Assembly: GCF_000002985.6 (NCBI RefSeq)
Contig: NC_003281.10
Location: forward strand, 2,170,001-2,234,000
From: Caenorhabditis elegans
Lineage: Eukaryota; Nematoda; Chromadorea; Rhabditida; Rhabditidae
Length of the DNA stretch: 64,000 nucleotides
Reading direction: 5' to 3'
The position numbers and the translations under genes were made by a program. The notes under the pieces are model-generated. The model did no database searches and was not told the DNA's origin. It saw only the letters and a program-made list of their open reading frames with translations. Below, one piece after another: positions 10,501-25,500 of the stretch (the stretch's first letter is position 1; every line of letters begins with the position of its first letter).

Positions 10501-13500
10501 TGGTTTTTTACCATTTAAACACGTTTTCCGAACTTCCAGATCGAAATTTGAATTTTCCGGGTTACTGTAGTCCCAGAAGTACGCAAACACTGCAAAGCAC
10601 ACGACAAAGTGTAGAAATTTGTCAAAATTCTTGAAAAATAGCTCAAAAAATATGAAAATTCCTTTAAAAAACTGAATTTTTCGCATTTTCACCCGATTTT
10701 TCTCCCTACAAATCTAAATTCCAGGAATCAGTATCCCGTTGCCTGGCTCCATTGGTTCCAAAAATCCGGCAAGACGCCAAAGATTTGGTGAGCAAACTTC
10801 AATGGACACTTTTCGAAGCGGAAACGTATGGAGAACGACGTGGAGCCGCCTATGGAATTGCTGGATTAATGAAAGGAATGGGAATTATTGCACTAAAGGA
10901 CACTGATCTATTGGGTTCAATTCACAAGAATATGGAGGATAAGAAGAGTCCGAAGCATCGAGAAGGAGGTGCGCGGAATTGGAATTTTAGGGCTGAAATT
11001 GTCAAATTTTAGCCCAAAACTCTGGAAAAGTGGCGGGAAAATTGAGATTTTACGTCAAAAATGCATAATTTTCGCCCGAAAATGTCAAATTTTGGCGCAA
11101 AATTATGGAAAAACGGCGAAAAAATGGAGTTTTTACGTCAAAAAATTGGATTTTACAGCAAAAAATCGGTTTTCTTCGAGTTTTTTAAAATCAATTTCAA
11201 ACATTTTCGAGCGTTGCACCATGTTTTTTTCCGACAAAACTCAAAATTTCGACGAAAATTAGAGTTTTAGTGTAAAAATTTCATTTTTCGCGGAAAATTT
11301 CCGTGAAATTCGCATTTTCCGCCAAATTTCACCCCTAAATCACTTTTCCCCGAATTTACGGGTTACTGTAGCTCCAAAAATACGCAACCTGGAGTGTTTG
11401 CGGACTTGACACTGAATTTTACGATATTTCGCTCAAATTGGCTGAAAATCTAAGATTTTCAGAAAAAATGACTGAAAATTCGCAGAGTTCACATATTTTC
11501 GATGTTTTTCAGCATTTTGTCGTCATTTTTGGTGTTTTTGGCGGTGTTTGCGTACTTTTGAGCCTACAGTACCCCTCAAAATAAAAATTGCGATTTTCAG
11601 GTGCTTTACCGTGTAAAATTCGATTTTTAAAGGCGAAATTTGAATTTTCCGTACAAAATTTCGCAAAAAATCTGATTTTCACCATGAAAAATCGCTAATT
11701 TCCCAAAAAAAAATAGTTTTTCAGGTGTTTAGACATTTTTTGGCATATTTTCCACGAAATTCGGATTTTTTTCGTTTTTAGGCCAGAAATTCAATGAAAT
11801 TTGCGATTTTTTGAATTTTTTTGACCAAAAATACAATTTTTACCAAAACATGCACAAATTTCCGTCATTTTCTAGATTTTAAAGAATTTTTTCGGTAAAA
11901 ATCAATAAATGCTCAAAAATGCTAAATTTTCGAGTGAAAAAATGCTCATTACACTAAAAATTACCCTATTTCGGTCAAAACTAACCATTTTCGGAATTTT
12001 CTGCTCAAAAATGCTCATTTTGGCGATTTTTTTAGAGAAAAGAGCAAAATTTTGCTCTTTTCCTCAGGAAAAAATCGCTAAAATTCGATTTTTGTTCATT
12101 TTTAGCTTATTTGGAGCCAAAACTTGGATTTTCCACATGAAAATTGTCTAAAATTGCTAAATTTTCAGGTCTCCTGGCACTGGAAATTCTTTGTTGTACA
12201 ATTGGAAAACTTTTTGAGCCATATATTCTAAAAGCTCTTCCATCACTCCTTATAACATTTGGTGATACGGATTCAAATGTTCGACAGAGCGCAGAAGACA
12301 CTGCACGAGCAATGATGGCTTCAATGACAGTGTACGGTACGAAGCTGGTGCTCCCCGTGCTCATTGTAGCCATTGATGATGATTCGTGGAGAACAAAGTG
12401 TGCAGCGGTAAGGAAAACGATGGAAATTGTGGAAAAATCGGTTGAAAATCGAATTTTTGTCTGAAAATTGTGTGAAAAATCGAATTTTTCACCGAAATCT
12501 GACTGGAAAAGTGGAGAATTCGAGGATTTTATTAAAAAAATAACGGAAAATTCGAGAAAAATCGGTTTAAAATCAAAAATTTCACTGAAAAATTCGAATT
12601 TTTCATCAAAAAATTGAGATTTTAGCGGAAATCCGAGAAAAATAGGTTCAAATTTGAATTTTTCACGGAAAATTCGCATTTTCAGCAAAAATCTAGATTT
12701 CTTGATGAAAATTGAACGTTTTCCGAAAGAAATTCCGATTTTTCAAAGAAAAAACGGAAAAATTTTAATTTTTCCTCAAAAATCACTGAAATCGGACTGG
12801 AAAAGTGCAAAATTTGAGGATTTTATTGAAAAAAACGGCAAAACCGAGAAAAATCGGTTGAAATTTGGATTTTTCGCTGAAAAATTGGGATTTCAGCTAG
12901 AATTTGGAATAAAAAACGATTGCTCACTGGAAATTCGAAAAAAAATAGGTTAAAATTTGGATTTTCCGCTGAATATCGAATTTTTGACGGAAAATTGTGG
13001 AAAATTAGGCAGCTACAGTAACCCAAAAAATGCTAGAAAATTGGAAATTTGTGACAAAAATTGAGAATAATCCGATTTCCACGTAATTTTTGCAGATTTT
13101 AACCTGAAATTTGAATTTTTAGCGAAAAATAATTAAAAATCCGATTTTTTTCAGACCGAACTTCTCGGCTCAATGGCATTCTGTGCCCCGCGACAGCTCT
13201 CCGCGTGTCTACCGAATATTGTGCCCAAACTCATCGAAATTCTCGCCGATTCGTCGTCTAAAGTGCAAAAATCAGGAGAAAAGGCTCTTCAACAGGTAAT
13301 TTTCGGCTTAAAAGGCTAAAATTTTGTGAAAAATCATGGAAAATAGCGAAAATTTGACGAAAATTGCTGAAAATCCCACAAAACTGACAAAAAATAATAA
13401 AATTCCGTGAAAATTGGGCCAATTTTATGAAAAATGGTACGAAACTCTGTGAAAAATCCAAAACTGGGCTAAATTTACAGTAAATTCGAAAAAAATGACA

Positions 13501-16500
13501 AGAAATTGATAGAAATTAGCGAAAATCTTACAAGTTTGGCCAAAATCGAAGGATTTCGGTGAAAAAATGACAAAAATGACAGTAATCCGTAGAATTTCGA
13601 AAAAAAAGGTGCAAAACTAAAAAAAAACCGGAAAATTCGATTTTTTGGAGAGTTTTGCACTTTTTTTTCGAATTTCTATGGATTACTGTAATTTTTGTCA
13701 TTTTTTCACCAAAATCCTTCGATTTTGGCTAAAGTTGTAGGATTTTTGCTCATTTCTATCGATTTCCTGTCATTTTTCCGAAATTACTGTAAATTTCGTT
13801 TATTTTTGGATTTTTCACAGAGTTTTGTGCCATTTTCCATAAAATTGGCCCAATTTTTTCGGAATTTTATCATTTTTCGTCAGTTTTGTGGGATTTTTGG
13901 CAATTTTTAAAAAAAATTAAGCAATTTTCGATCGAAAATTTTGATTTGAATATGAAAAATGAAAAAAAAATGGCTGAAAAGTCGCAAAATTCGCAAAAAA
14001 TAGTCATAAGGTAGGCGATTAGGCAGGAAATAGGCATGTAGGCGAGTAGGCACAAAATAGGCGATTAGGCATGAAATAGGCGAGTAGGCGATTAGCCATA
14101 AAATAGGTATGGCCTGAAATAAGCATGTAGGCATACAGTAGGCGACTAGGCATGAAGTAGGCGAGTAGGCATAAAGTAGGCATAAAATAGGCACGTAGGA
14201 ATAAAATAGGCAATCGCAAGAAATAAGCATAAATAAAAACCAATTTTTCCTAAAAAATTTTGAAAATTTCCGTCTCTTTCCAGATCGCCCGTGTCGTCAG
14301 AAATCCAGAAATTCTTGGAGTAACAAATCAACTAATGGCTGGCCTCCTGGATCCGGCCAATAAAACGTCGGCTGCTCTTCAAGCTGTCCTCAACACGAAA
14401 TTTATTCATTATATCGATGCACCATCGCTTGCTCTTATGATGCCTATCGTTCGGCGCGCTTTTGAAGATCGTTTGAGTGAAACGAGACGAGTTGCCGCCC
14501 AAATCATCAGTAACATCTATTCGTTGACTGAGAATAAGGATATGGAGCCATATTTGGCTCATATGGTTCCTGGTACGGTTTTTTAGAGAGGAAATATTGG
14601 AGAAAAATGGAGAATTTGGCTGAAAATTCAGAGAAAATGAGAAAAAAATATGGAAAATTGAGTGAAAATTGCCCTAAAACACTGCAAAAAATTAGAAAAT
14701 AGGTTCCTGGTAGATTTTTGAGCGAAAAAATTGGTAAAATTGAAGAAAATCTGAAAATTTGGTGCAAATAGCTAAAAATTCAGAGAAAATGAGGTTTCTA
14801 GTAGATTTTTTACCAGAAGAATTGCATAAATTTTCGGAAAAATTGACCGAAAAACTGGAAATTTTATGAAAAAAAATTAGTGATTTTGGAGCAAATTGGC
14901 TCAAAAACCACACATAGGCATGAAGTAGGCGAGTAGGCATAACGTAGGCACATAGGCGAGTAGGAATGAAGTAGGCACGTAGGCATAAAATAGGCACTTA
15001 GGCATGAAATAGGCACGTAGGCATGTAATGGGGATGTAGGCATGAAATGGGCACGAAAGAAGGAATTAGGCACGTAGGTGAGTAGGCTTGAAGTAGGTAC
15101 GTAGGCATGAAATAGGCACGTAGGTATGAGATAGGCACGTAGGCATGATATGGGGATGTAGGCATAACGTAGGCACATAGGCGAGTAGGAATGAAGTAGG
15201 TACGTAGGCATGAAGTAGGCACGTAGGCGACCTCAAAATCAGAACATTTTCATACAAATTCCTAGAGTTTTGGCCCAAAATTCACAAAAAATAACACAAA
15301 AACTAACGATTTTCCCAAAAATCTCCATATTTTCCTGTGAAAAAACTATAATTTGGCAAAAAACATCAATTTAGGCCCGAAATTTTGACATTTTTACACA
15401 AATTCCTAAAATTTTGCTCAAAATTCCGATTTTCCTGGAAAACACCTGAAAATTTCGATTTTACGACCAAAATTTTGGCAAAAATATCAATTTTGGCTCA
15501 AAATTTTGACATTTTTACACAAATTGGCTCACAAATAGGATTTTTGGCTCAAAAAATCCCATATTTTCCTATTTTCCAGGTCTCCAACGCTCTCTGCTCG
15601 ATCCCGTTCCAGAAATCCGTGCCGTCTCGGCTCGTGCTCTCGGAGCAGTCGTATCAAAATCCGGTGGCTCAACATCAGAAAATCTCCGAGCTCAAGTGAT
15701 TCCATGGCTCAAGGAGAAGCTCGTCTCACCACAATCCACCGTCGATCGTTCCGGAGCCGCACAGGGTCTTTGTGAAGTTCTTGCTGGAGCCGGAACGGAG
15801 CAACTCGAATATGTGATGCCTGAGATTATTCATGCGACTGAATCTACGGATGTATCGGCTGAAACTCGTGATGGTTACATTTTGATGTATATCTATCTGC
15901 CGATGACGTTTGGCGATCGATTTGTTCCATATTTGCCACAAGTTGTACCACCAATTCTCAAAGCGTTGGCTGATGAGAATGAGTACGTTTTTTTTGGGCG
16001 TTTTTAGGCTCAAAATCCCGGATTTTTAGTTCAAAATTCGGAGAAAATTGACCCAAAATTCCCAAAAAGTGGATAAAAGCTTAAAATTACGAGCTTCTCA
16101 AGCAAAAATTCGATAAAATTGGCCAAGTATTGGCTCATGGACGTTTTTAGCTCAAAATGTGGCGGAAATTGAATAAAATCTCTTTTAAAAAATTGGAGAT
16201 TTTCGTGTTTTTTTCGCCAATTTTTACCTAGAAAAATCGAATTTTCGTGGCAAATATGCTTCTACCCCGTATTCTGGGCGGTGAAAATACCGGTTTTAAT
16301 TGATTTTTCAACCAAAAATTCATTAAAATCCGTTTTTTCTACCCTCCGATTATCCGTAGAGCACATTTGCCACCGGAGATGCGGAAGCTATGCCCAGATT
16401 TTGAAGATTTTCAGCGATAAAAACCTGAAAATTTCAAGAAATTCGACGAATTTTCTGAAAAGCTGCCGATTTTCGCGATTATCAGCTCGAAAATTGACGA

Positions 16501-19500
16501 AATTACGAAGAAAAACGTGCTTTTTAGGCATTTTAAAGAAGGAGTACCGTCAATGGGGAAATTGTTTTAAAATGTAGTATTGGTGCTAAAACTTCCAATT
16601 ATTGCAAAAGAAAAACGGGAAAAATCCGTTAACATTGAGCAATTCGCCGCTAAAATCGACGAAAGTGGCTGAGTTTGAATTTCGCGCGCATATGAAACCT
16701 AGGCCACCACACGATTTCTAGGCCATATTCGTTCAACAAAATATTGATTTAAATGTAATTATTTCGAACTTTAATTTGTTTTTCTTTCTCAAAAAGTTTA
16801 AGAAAACTGAGATGAAAGAATTGTATTAAGTACTTATCAAAAATACAATACACAACAGAATTAAAATTCGGACACTCTTACCGGCCTAGAATTTCCCTAG
16901 TTAAATTTAAGAGCTTTTTCGACTATATTTCGGACTGAAAATGCTCAATGTTAACGGATTTTTCCCGTTTTTCTTTTGCAATAATTGGAAGTTTGAGTAC
17001 AAATACTACATTTTAAAACAATTTTCCCATTGACGATACTCCTTCTTTAAGCTCAAAAACAGCTAAAAGCGGTTGGTGGCCTAACTTTCTCCGGAGGATT
17101 TCTAGGCCGCCAATCATAAAAATATTTTTTTTACAAATTGTTGTGCTGAATTTATTAGATTTTTATTGTAGATTACAAAAATATAAAAATTTGAGCCCAA
17201 AAAAATTGATGGCCGAACTTTCCAGATTTCTAGGCCACCGATGCTCAAAATTTTGAGAGAAATGTGCACATAACGGCCTGAAAACCTGTGAAATTATGGA
17301 AAAAAAACCGTTAAAACTAGATTTTCACTCAAAAAACCAAATTTTAGACACAAAAAATTGAAAAATTGGTGGCCGAACTTTTTGCAGATTTCTAGGCCAC
17401 CACTTATTGACTAACTTTTGACTAACGGCAAATTTTAAGCCAATTTTTGTAGTTTTCATTTTTAAAAAAGCAAATATTTTTTCGATGGCCTAGCTTTTAG
17501 ATTTTTCTAGGCCACGAAAAATCGAAAATTGAGGTAATTAGGCCGTTTTCAACGAAAATTAATGAAATTTTAAGTTTTTTTTTTTTGAAATAATATTGGT
17601 TTTCCTGTGACTGTGATGTAAAAATGCCATTTTTCTCAAGATTTTTATTCAAAATGACAAAAATCTACGAATTTTTCTCATTTTTTCCCTAAAAATCGAT
17701 ATTTCAGTGACTTATATGTCTCTACTCGTATTGATTGCATAAAAACTGTATTTATTCACATTTTCAGCCTTAAATTGACTGAAAATGTGAATAAATACCG
17801 TATTTCTGCCAACAATTTGACAATAGAGCACATTTGTCACTCGGAGATGCGGAAGCTATGCCCAAATTTTCAATTTTCCCGGAAAAACACATCGAAAAAA
17901 ACAATTTTAGTCGATTTTTAGTGCAATAGCTCCAAATTATGTTCCAAATTTAACATTTTGAGCCAATTTTTCCAATAAAAAAACTCCAAAAAATTCTTTC
18001 AGATACGTGCGTGCTTCTGCCCTAAAAGCCGGACAACGTCTAATCTCTCAATATTGTTCACATGCTCGTAAGCTTCTTCTTCCACAACTCCAACTGGCTC
18101 TGATGGACGAGAATTGGCGTATTCGTTACGCATCCGTACAGCTCATCGGAGATTTCCTCTTCAATATCTCTGGAATTACTGGAAAATCGACGTCGTCGAC
18201 TGCCGACGAGGATGATACGATGGGAATGGAACAGGCTGGAAAGGTGCCGGAGAAATCTCGAAATCGAGCAGAAAATACGAGAAAAATTGAATTTAGCTCC
18301 AAATTCCGAGGAAAAACGCCAAAATTCTGGAATTTTGACAAAAAAAACATCTTTTGGGGCTACAGTACCCTCCATTTTCTAGAAATTTCAAATTTTTTGG
18401 GTTACTGTACTCTCGGAAATACGCAAACACCGAATTTTACGAAATTTAGCAGATTTTTCCCTCGCAAAGTTGAAAAATATGCGGAAAATTCAAAAAATTC
18501 TGCAAAATGTCGTTATATTCGGTGTTTGCGTATTCCCGAGAGTACAGTAACCCGAAAATTTGAACTTTCGAGAAAATAGAGAGTACTGTAGCCCCAAAAT
18601 GCAGAAAATTTGGGAATTTCTGTGAGAAAATCGGAAAAAATATATAAAACTTGTCTAAAAAGGTGAAAAATTACTAAAATTCATTTTTCACAAGTCATTT
18701 TTCAAAAAAAAAAATTGTTTTTTTTTTTGGATTTTTCAATTTTTAGTAAACAGAACCAATTTTTTTAAAAATTTTACATGAAAATTGCATTTTTTCATCA
18801 TTTTTTAGGCGAAAATTCATAAAAGTCGATAATTTTCCCATTTCGAGACAATTTTCGGCTCCAAATATGCAAAAAAAATGCTCCAAAATTGAATTTTGAC
18901 CAAAAATTCCGAAAATTTAAATTTAATTTAAAGTTTTTGGCGTCAAATTAATTTTTTATGTTTAAAATTTACGAAAATGAGAATTTTACGTGAAAAGTAC
19001 AGTTTTTGAGCATTTTTTCGCCGAAATTCATAAAAAAGGATAATTTCGGCTCCAAATATGCAAAAATTCACATTTTTCCCCCAAAAATTCACGAAAATTG
19101 CATTTGTTTTGGATTTTTAATGCACAAGAATTGAATTTTGGCCGAAATTTCCTGAATTATGCAATTTTTTCTCAAAAATTCAAGAAAATGAGCATTTTTT
19201 CGCCAAAATTCGCAAAAATATCGGGAAATTTAATTTAAAATGCTCCAAAATGAGCGTTTTTTTTCCAATTTTTCCCAAAAATTAATCTCTAAAAAATTCC
19301 AGGTAATCGTCCGAGCTCTCGGACAAAAAGATCGTGATCGTGTGCTCGCCGGGCTCTACCTGACTCGTTCCGATGTTGCTCTTGTCGTACGTCAAGCCGC
19401 TGGACACGTCTGGAAAATGGTTGTATCAAATACCCCAAGAACTCTACGAGAAGTCACGAAAATTCTCTTCGAAATGGTTGTAGACTCATTGGCTTCAACT

Positions 19501-22500
19501 TGTGATGAACGACAACAAATGGGTGCAAGATGTCTTGGAGAACTTGTTCGAAAAATGGGTGATAAAGTGATTAATGATATTCTACCAGTGTTGGATGCTA
19601 ATCAGAAATCGGAAGAAGTCGCGAAACGCGTGGGCGTTGCTATTGCTCTTCACGAGATTATTGGAAATATGAGCAAAGAAGTCACGAATCACTATTTGGG
19701 AGCAATTGTGGCGCCGGTTAGGCGGGCGATTTGTGATGAGTCGGAACTTGTTCGTGAAGCTGCTGCTGATACGTTTACAGGTGCTTGACACTGCGGATTT
19801 TTGGAGAAAAAAGCGAGAAAATCGCATTTTTGGAGAAAAAAGCGAGAAAATCGCATTTTTCGAGTGGAAAAATGCTGAATTTTGTGTATTTTTGGCCAAA
19901 ATTCAATTATTTGAGCATTTTTAGCATATTTGAAGCCGAAAATTCCCACCTTTTTTTTTAAATTTTGGCAAAAAAACAATTTTTGAGTGGAAAAATTCTC
20001 ATTTTCCAGAATTTTTGAGGAAAATTGCAAAATTCTGCATTTTTTGGCCAAAATTCAATTATTTGAGCATTTTTAGCATATTTGAAGCCGAAAATTCCCA
20101 CCTTTTTTTTTAAATTTTGGCAAAAAAACAATTTTTGAGTGGAAAAATTCTCATTTTCCAGAATTTTTGAGGAAAATTGCAAAATTCTGCATTTTTTGGC
20201 CAAAATTCAATTTTTGAGCATTTTTAGCATATTTGGAGCCGTAAATTGTCCCTTTTTTGTGAATTTTTGAGAAAAAATCAAATTTTGAGCATTTTTTGAG
20301 ACAAAAATTGGAAAAATTCCGATTTTTTTGCGATTTTTCAAGTAGAAAAATGCTCATTTTTGTGAATTTTAGGTTCACATTGCAAATTTATGCATTTTTT
20401 AGCCAAAATTCGAATTTTGAGCATTTTAAACATATTTGGAGCTAAAAATTGTCCCTTTTTTGTGAATTTTTGGCGAAAAATGCTCAGAATTGCAGTTTTT
20501 ATGTAAAATTCTCATTGTCGTAATTTTACGCATGAAAAAATGAATTTTAGGTTGAAAATTTAACATTTCGAAATTTTCCCCTCCAAAAAATGCTCATTTT
20601 CGTGAATTTTTAAGGAAAATTGCAAAAATTTGCATTTTTTGGCCAAAATTCAAATTTGGAGCCGAAAATTGTCATAAATTTGAAAAATTCCCAATTTTTG
20701 GCGAATTTTGGCGAAATAATGCTCAACATTGCAATTTTCAAGTCGAAAAATGCACATTCATCGAATTTTTAACCTAAAAATTCAGTTTTTGTATACTTTT
20801 AGGCCAAAAATCGCAATTTTCATGCAAAAAATGGCAAAAAAAAAAAGAATTTTATGCGAAAAGTCAAAAAATTCGATTTTCAAGCCAAAAACGTCAAATT
20901 TTCACCCAAAATCCTAGATATTAAGCCTAACATTGCTCAATTTTTACCTAAAACCCCAAATTTTAAACCAAAAATCCCCAAATTTACAGTACTCTACCAT
21001 GTCGTTGGAAACGAGGCTCTCGATGAGATTATCTGTCCACTTTTGGAGCAGCTGACACCTGAACAGGACCATATCTTGGCTGGATTATGTGACGTCATGC
21101 GACAGAATAGTCGTTCCATGCTTCCATATTTGTTGCCAAAACTCACAAAGCCGCCGGTCAATGTGCACGCGTTGTGCTCATTGGCTTCAGTGTCCGGGGA
21201 CTCGTTGTCGAGGTAGAAAATTCAAGAAAAATTGAATTTTTAGCTGAAAAACGGTCGAAAAAATAGGAAAAACCGTCAAAAATCACTTAAAATCGACTTG
21301 AAAACGTACTTTTTTGACGAAAAAAAATGCATTTCTGACCCCTATGACGTCATTTTTGCGTACTTTTGGGCCTACAGTACCCCGGGGAAATTAAAATTTT
21401 GAATTTTTGATGCGAAATTCAAATTTTACGTCATTTTTCAACCATTTTCTGCATTTTGTCGTCAAGTTTGCTGTCTGCGTATTTTTGGGGCTACAGTAAC
21501 CCAAAGTTCACGGAAAATGTTGGTTTTCAGCTGAGAAACGTTTTTTTTTTCAGGAAAAAACACTAAATTCCGAGTTCTTGAATTTTCGGGGATTACTGTA
21601 GCCTCAAGAGTACGCAAACACCGCCGAGACACCAAATTTGACGACAAAATGCACAAAAATCGAGAATTTCCGCGAATTGTCGTAATATTTGGTGTCTTCG
21701 TGATTTTTCACCAAAAATTCCAGAAATGCTGCAAAATGTCGTGTTTGCGTACTTTTGAGAGTACAGTAACCCGGAAAAAATCGAAAATTAAAAAAAAAAT
21801 CTTGTGAGGGTTACTGTAGCCGCAAAAGTACGCAAACACTGTCAAACATGCAGAATTCCTGGAATTTTGGCGAAAAAGTTACGAAAACACCGAATCTTAC
21901 GACAATTTGCAGAAATTCTCGATTCTTCTGCATTTTGTCGTCAAATTTGATGTTTCGGCGGTGTTTGCGGACTTTCGAGGCTACAGTAACCCGGGGAAAG
22001 CACTCGATTTTCTCAAAATTTGAATTTTCGGGTTACTGTAGCTGTTAAAGTACGCAAACACCGAATCATACGACAAATTGCAGAAATTCTCGATTTTCTG
22101 CATTTTGTCGTCAAATTTGATGTTTGGAATGGGTTTCTGAATTTTTTTTGCCAAAAACATGCATATTTTGAGTTTTTTTCTCTAAATTTCAATGTTTTGG
22201 CCAATTTTTGAAGAAAAAAAGGTTTTTCAGTGTTAAAATTGGAATTTTGAGCCAATTTTTTGGGTTTTCTGAGCTAACATTTGAATTTTTTGCAGACAAC
22301 TTCCAAAAGTACTCGACGCATTGCTTGCCGCATGTGAAACCAACGATGAAAGCGACCCGATGATTGAATCCTGCGAAAAAGTGGTTATTGCAGTGACTGA
22401 TGAAGATGGAATTCCGGTTCTAGTCGATTATCTCATCCAAAAAGCTTCGCAAGATGAAAATGTGCCAGCTGCCGTCCTTCTGAGCACATTTATCGCAAAA

Positions 22501-25500
22501 TCCGGAGTTTCTCTAGCCGAAATGGCCGAAGAAGTGCTCCCAGGACTGCTTAATCTCTACACATCGCCAAATCCTCAAATTGTAGATCACGCGATTGCCG
22601 CCGCTGTCGCACTGACCCAATCAATGGATCAACGAGAGTTGCTCAGTGTGCTTCCGGTTGTGAAGAAGGCTATCAATATTATTGTTGCTGGAGCCAAAGG
22701 ACAACAGATTCCTGGTAAAAAATGACCCGAAAAACTGAAATTTTGAACGAAAACCGGGCGAAAATCGAGAAAAATCGCGACTTTGGTCAAAAAATGTGCA
22801 AAAAACAGCCTGAAAACTGTGAAAAATGAGCAAAAATCATATATTTTTAGTCGAAAAAAATTGGTGGCCTAGCTTTTGCGATTTCTAGGCCATCGATTTT
22901 CGGAAGTTTGCAATTTTTTTTTTGAAATTTCAGAGGTTTTGCTCTGAAAATTGCAAAAATGCCCAGAAAAACTGAAAAGTTGCCAATTTTCAATGTAAAA
23001 CGCGCGAAATTTGAAAAAAACCGAATTTTTGGAGGTTTTTGTCATTTTTCACCTGAAAATGCACAATTTTCAGCCAATTTTGCACTAAAAAACCAAATTT
23101 TCGGCAATTTTCGATAAAAAATGCCAATAATTTGTTAAAATCCGCCGAAAAATGGCCTGAACAACTGGATTTTTGTTTGGAAACCGCGCGAAATTTGGAA
23201 AAAAATCTGAATTTTCGGACTTTTAATCATTTTTCACCTAAAGATGCTCAATTTTAAGCCAATTTTGCCAATGAAAAACTCTAAAATTAGTTAAAATTCG
23301 TCGAAAAATGGCTTAAAAACTGATTTTTACAGATTTTTAGTCATTTTTCCCCTGAAAATGTCCAATTTTAAGCCAATTTTGCTCCGAAAAAACACAAAAA
23401 TCCTTTTTTTTTTCAGGCTTCACCCATCCGAAATCGCTTCAACCACTTGTCGTAATGCTCCGCGAGTCAATTCTTCAAGGACAAATCGAGATGAAGGCTT
23501 TAGCTGCTGAATGCCTTGGAATGGTCGTAAAAGTGTCGGATGTTGCGGCTTTAAAGGCACATGTCGTCAATATCACTGGTCCACTGATTCGTGTGCTCGG
23601 TGATCGATTCCCTGCAAATGTGAAGCTTCCGATTATCGAAACTCTGAGCAAATTGCTTGATAAAGTCGATGCAATGCTCCGTCCATTCCTTCCACAGCTC
23701 CAATCGACATTCCTCAAAGCTCTCCAGGAGCCCACATCTCGTCCTGTTCGTCTGGCGGCTGGAGGTGCTCTTGCACGACTTTTGAAGCTTCATCCGAAGC
23801 CTGAAGCCACGATGACTGAGCTCCTGAAATTGTTGGCAACCTCCACTGATCAGCAGCTGATGTGCGTCAAAATTCATAAATTTGCCGAAAAATAGTCAAA
23901 ATTTGGATGTTTCTCCTCGAAAATTCGAATTTTTCGCCCAAATTTGGCCCGTGAAAATTCTTTTCATGAAATTTCAAATTTTTACGCAAAAATCGCCCTT
24001 AAATCGCCTCCGAGGCGATTTTTTTTCATAAAATCCCGAATTTCGGCATTTGAGCAATTTTCAGCTCGAAATATCAACATTTTTACCGAAATTTTGTCCG
24101 GAAACGATTTTTTTCCAAAAAGACACGGTTTTTTGGCCCAAATTTCAAAATTTTACCGTAAAAATCGGCTCAAATTCGCCCGAATTTGACTTTAGGCATT
24201 TTCTTCAAGAAATTTCAAATTTTCGGCCAAATTTCGTCTTTTGACCAATTTTACGCTTGAAAATTCAAATTTCGGCCGGAAAATTCGTCAAATTTTCAAA
24301 TTTTGGCGAAATTTCGTCGTTTAGGCAATTTTCCGCCCGAAATTTCAAATTTCGACCCAAAATTTCAGAAAATGTTCCAAATTTTGTCGCATTGGGCAAT
24401 TTTTCCCTCGAAATTTCAAATTTCGACCGGAAAAATCACGAAATTCAACGTTTACCCCCCAAATTCACCCCCAAAAATTATTTTTTTAAAATTTTTCTCT
24501 CTTCCAGTGAATCATCCCTCGCAACCGCCCGTGCTCTCATCGCTACTTGCGGCCAAAAGATGTCCCCAACGACAATTGACGAGATTTATCGTGTCACTGA
24601 GCTCATCTACTCGGAAAATGTCGAAAATCCGACTGAGCTTGACGCTTCGTTGACCGCATGCTCGGGAGCTCTTCTCGGAGAGACAATTGCACAGAAATCC
24701 GATTGGAAAACGGCTCAGAATTGTGTGCTCAGCGGTACCATTTTGCGAATTTTTACCCCAAAAATTGGAAAAAAATACTGAAAATTGACTTTTTTCGGGT
24801 TACTGTAGCCCCGGAAGTACGCAAACACCGAATTTCACGACAATTTTGTGTTTGCGGACTTTTGAAGCTACAGTAACCCGGAAAACGGCTGAATTCCGAT
24901 TTTTGGGTTACTGTACCCTCAGAAGTACGCAAACACTGCCTGAACACCGAGTTTGACGACATTTTGCAAAAATTCCCGATTTTTCTGCATTTTGTCGTCA
25001 AATCTGGTGTCCTGACGATGTTTGCAGACTTTTGAGGCTACAGTAACCCGATTAACACCTAATTTACTCAAAATTTCAGATTTTTGGGTTACTATACCCC
25101 CGGAAATACGCAAACACCGAATTTTACGACAATTTGCAGAAATTCTCGAATTTTCTGCATTTTGTCGTCAAATCTGGTGTCTTAACAGTGTTTGCGTATT
25201 TTCCGGGGTACAGTAATCGCTGAAATTGCGTTTTTTTTTTCGAAAAATAGCCAATTTTTTCAAAATTTCAGTACTTTCTGCTGAAAAATTGCTTTTTTTC
25301 ACAAAAGTTTTCAAATTTCCAGGCATCGAATCACCGTCAACAAGTGCTCGTGGCCGCCAGGCAAAAGCATGTGCTCTCCAACAATTGTGCTCCTCGAACG
25401 GAGACGAACTTTGGGCTTCTGAAGCCAATTCGGCGTGTCGTTCAGCTTTTACATCGGCATTCACGTCTCCCGACCCGATTGTCGCGTCGGCGGCTCTCCG

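Larger units (their letters stand above)
15983..18002 (+). other. 2-kb gcn-1 intron with palindromic and GGCC repeats
   Basis: Longest of the later gcn-1 introns. It holds a truncated hairpin-element tail (about 16355-16400), the inverted element 16527-17058, several copies of the motif GGTGGCCGAAC...TTTCTAGGCCACC (about 17080-17110, 17210-17240, 17370-17405, 17480-17515) and a full hairpin element at 17705-17868. Confidence 0.75.

Noticed and set aside
13907..15278. Antisense P/T/Y/L/C-rich frames ([12 protein letters not shown])
   Set aside because: They are the TAGGC-type array read on the other strand.
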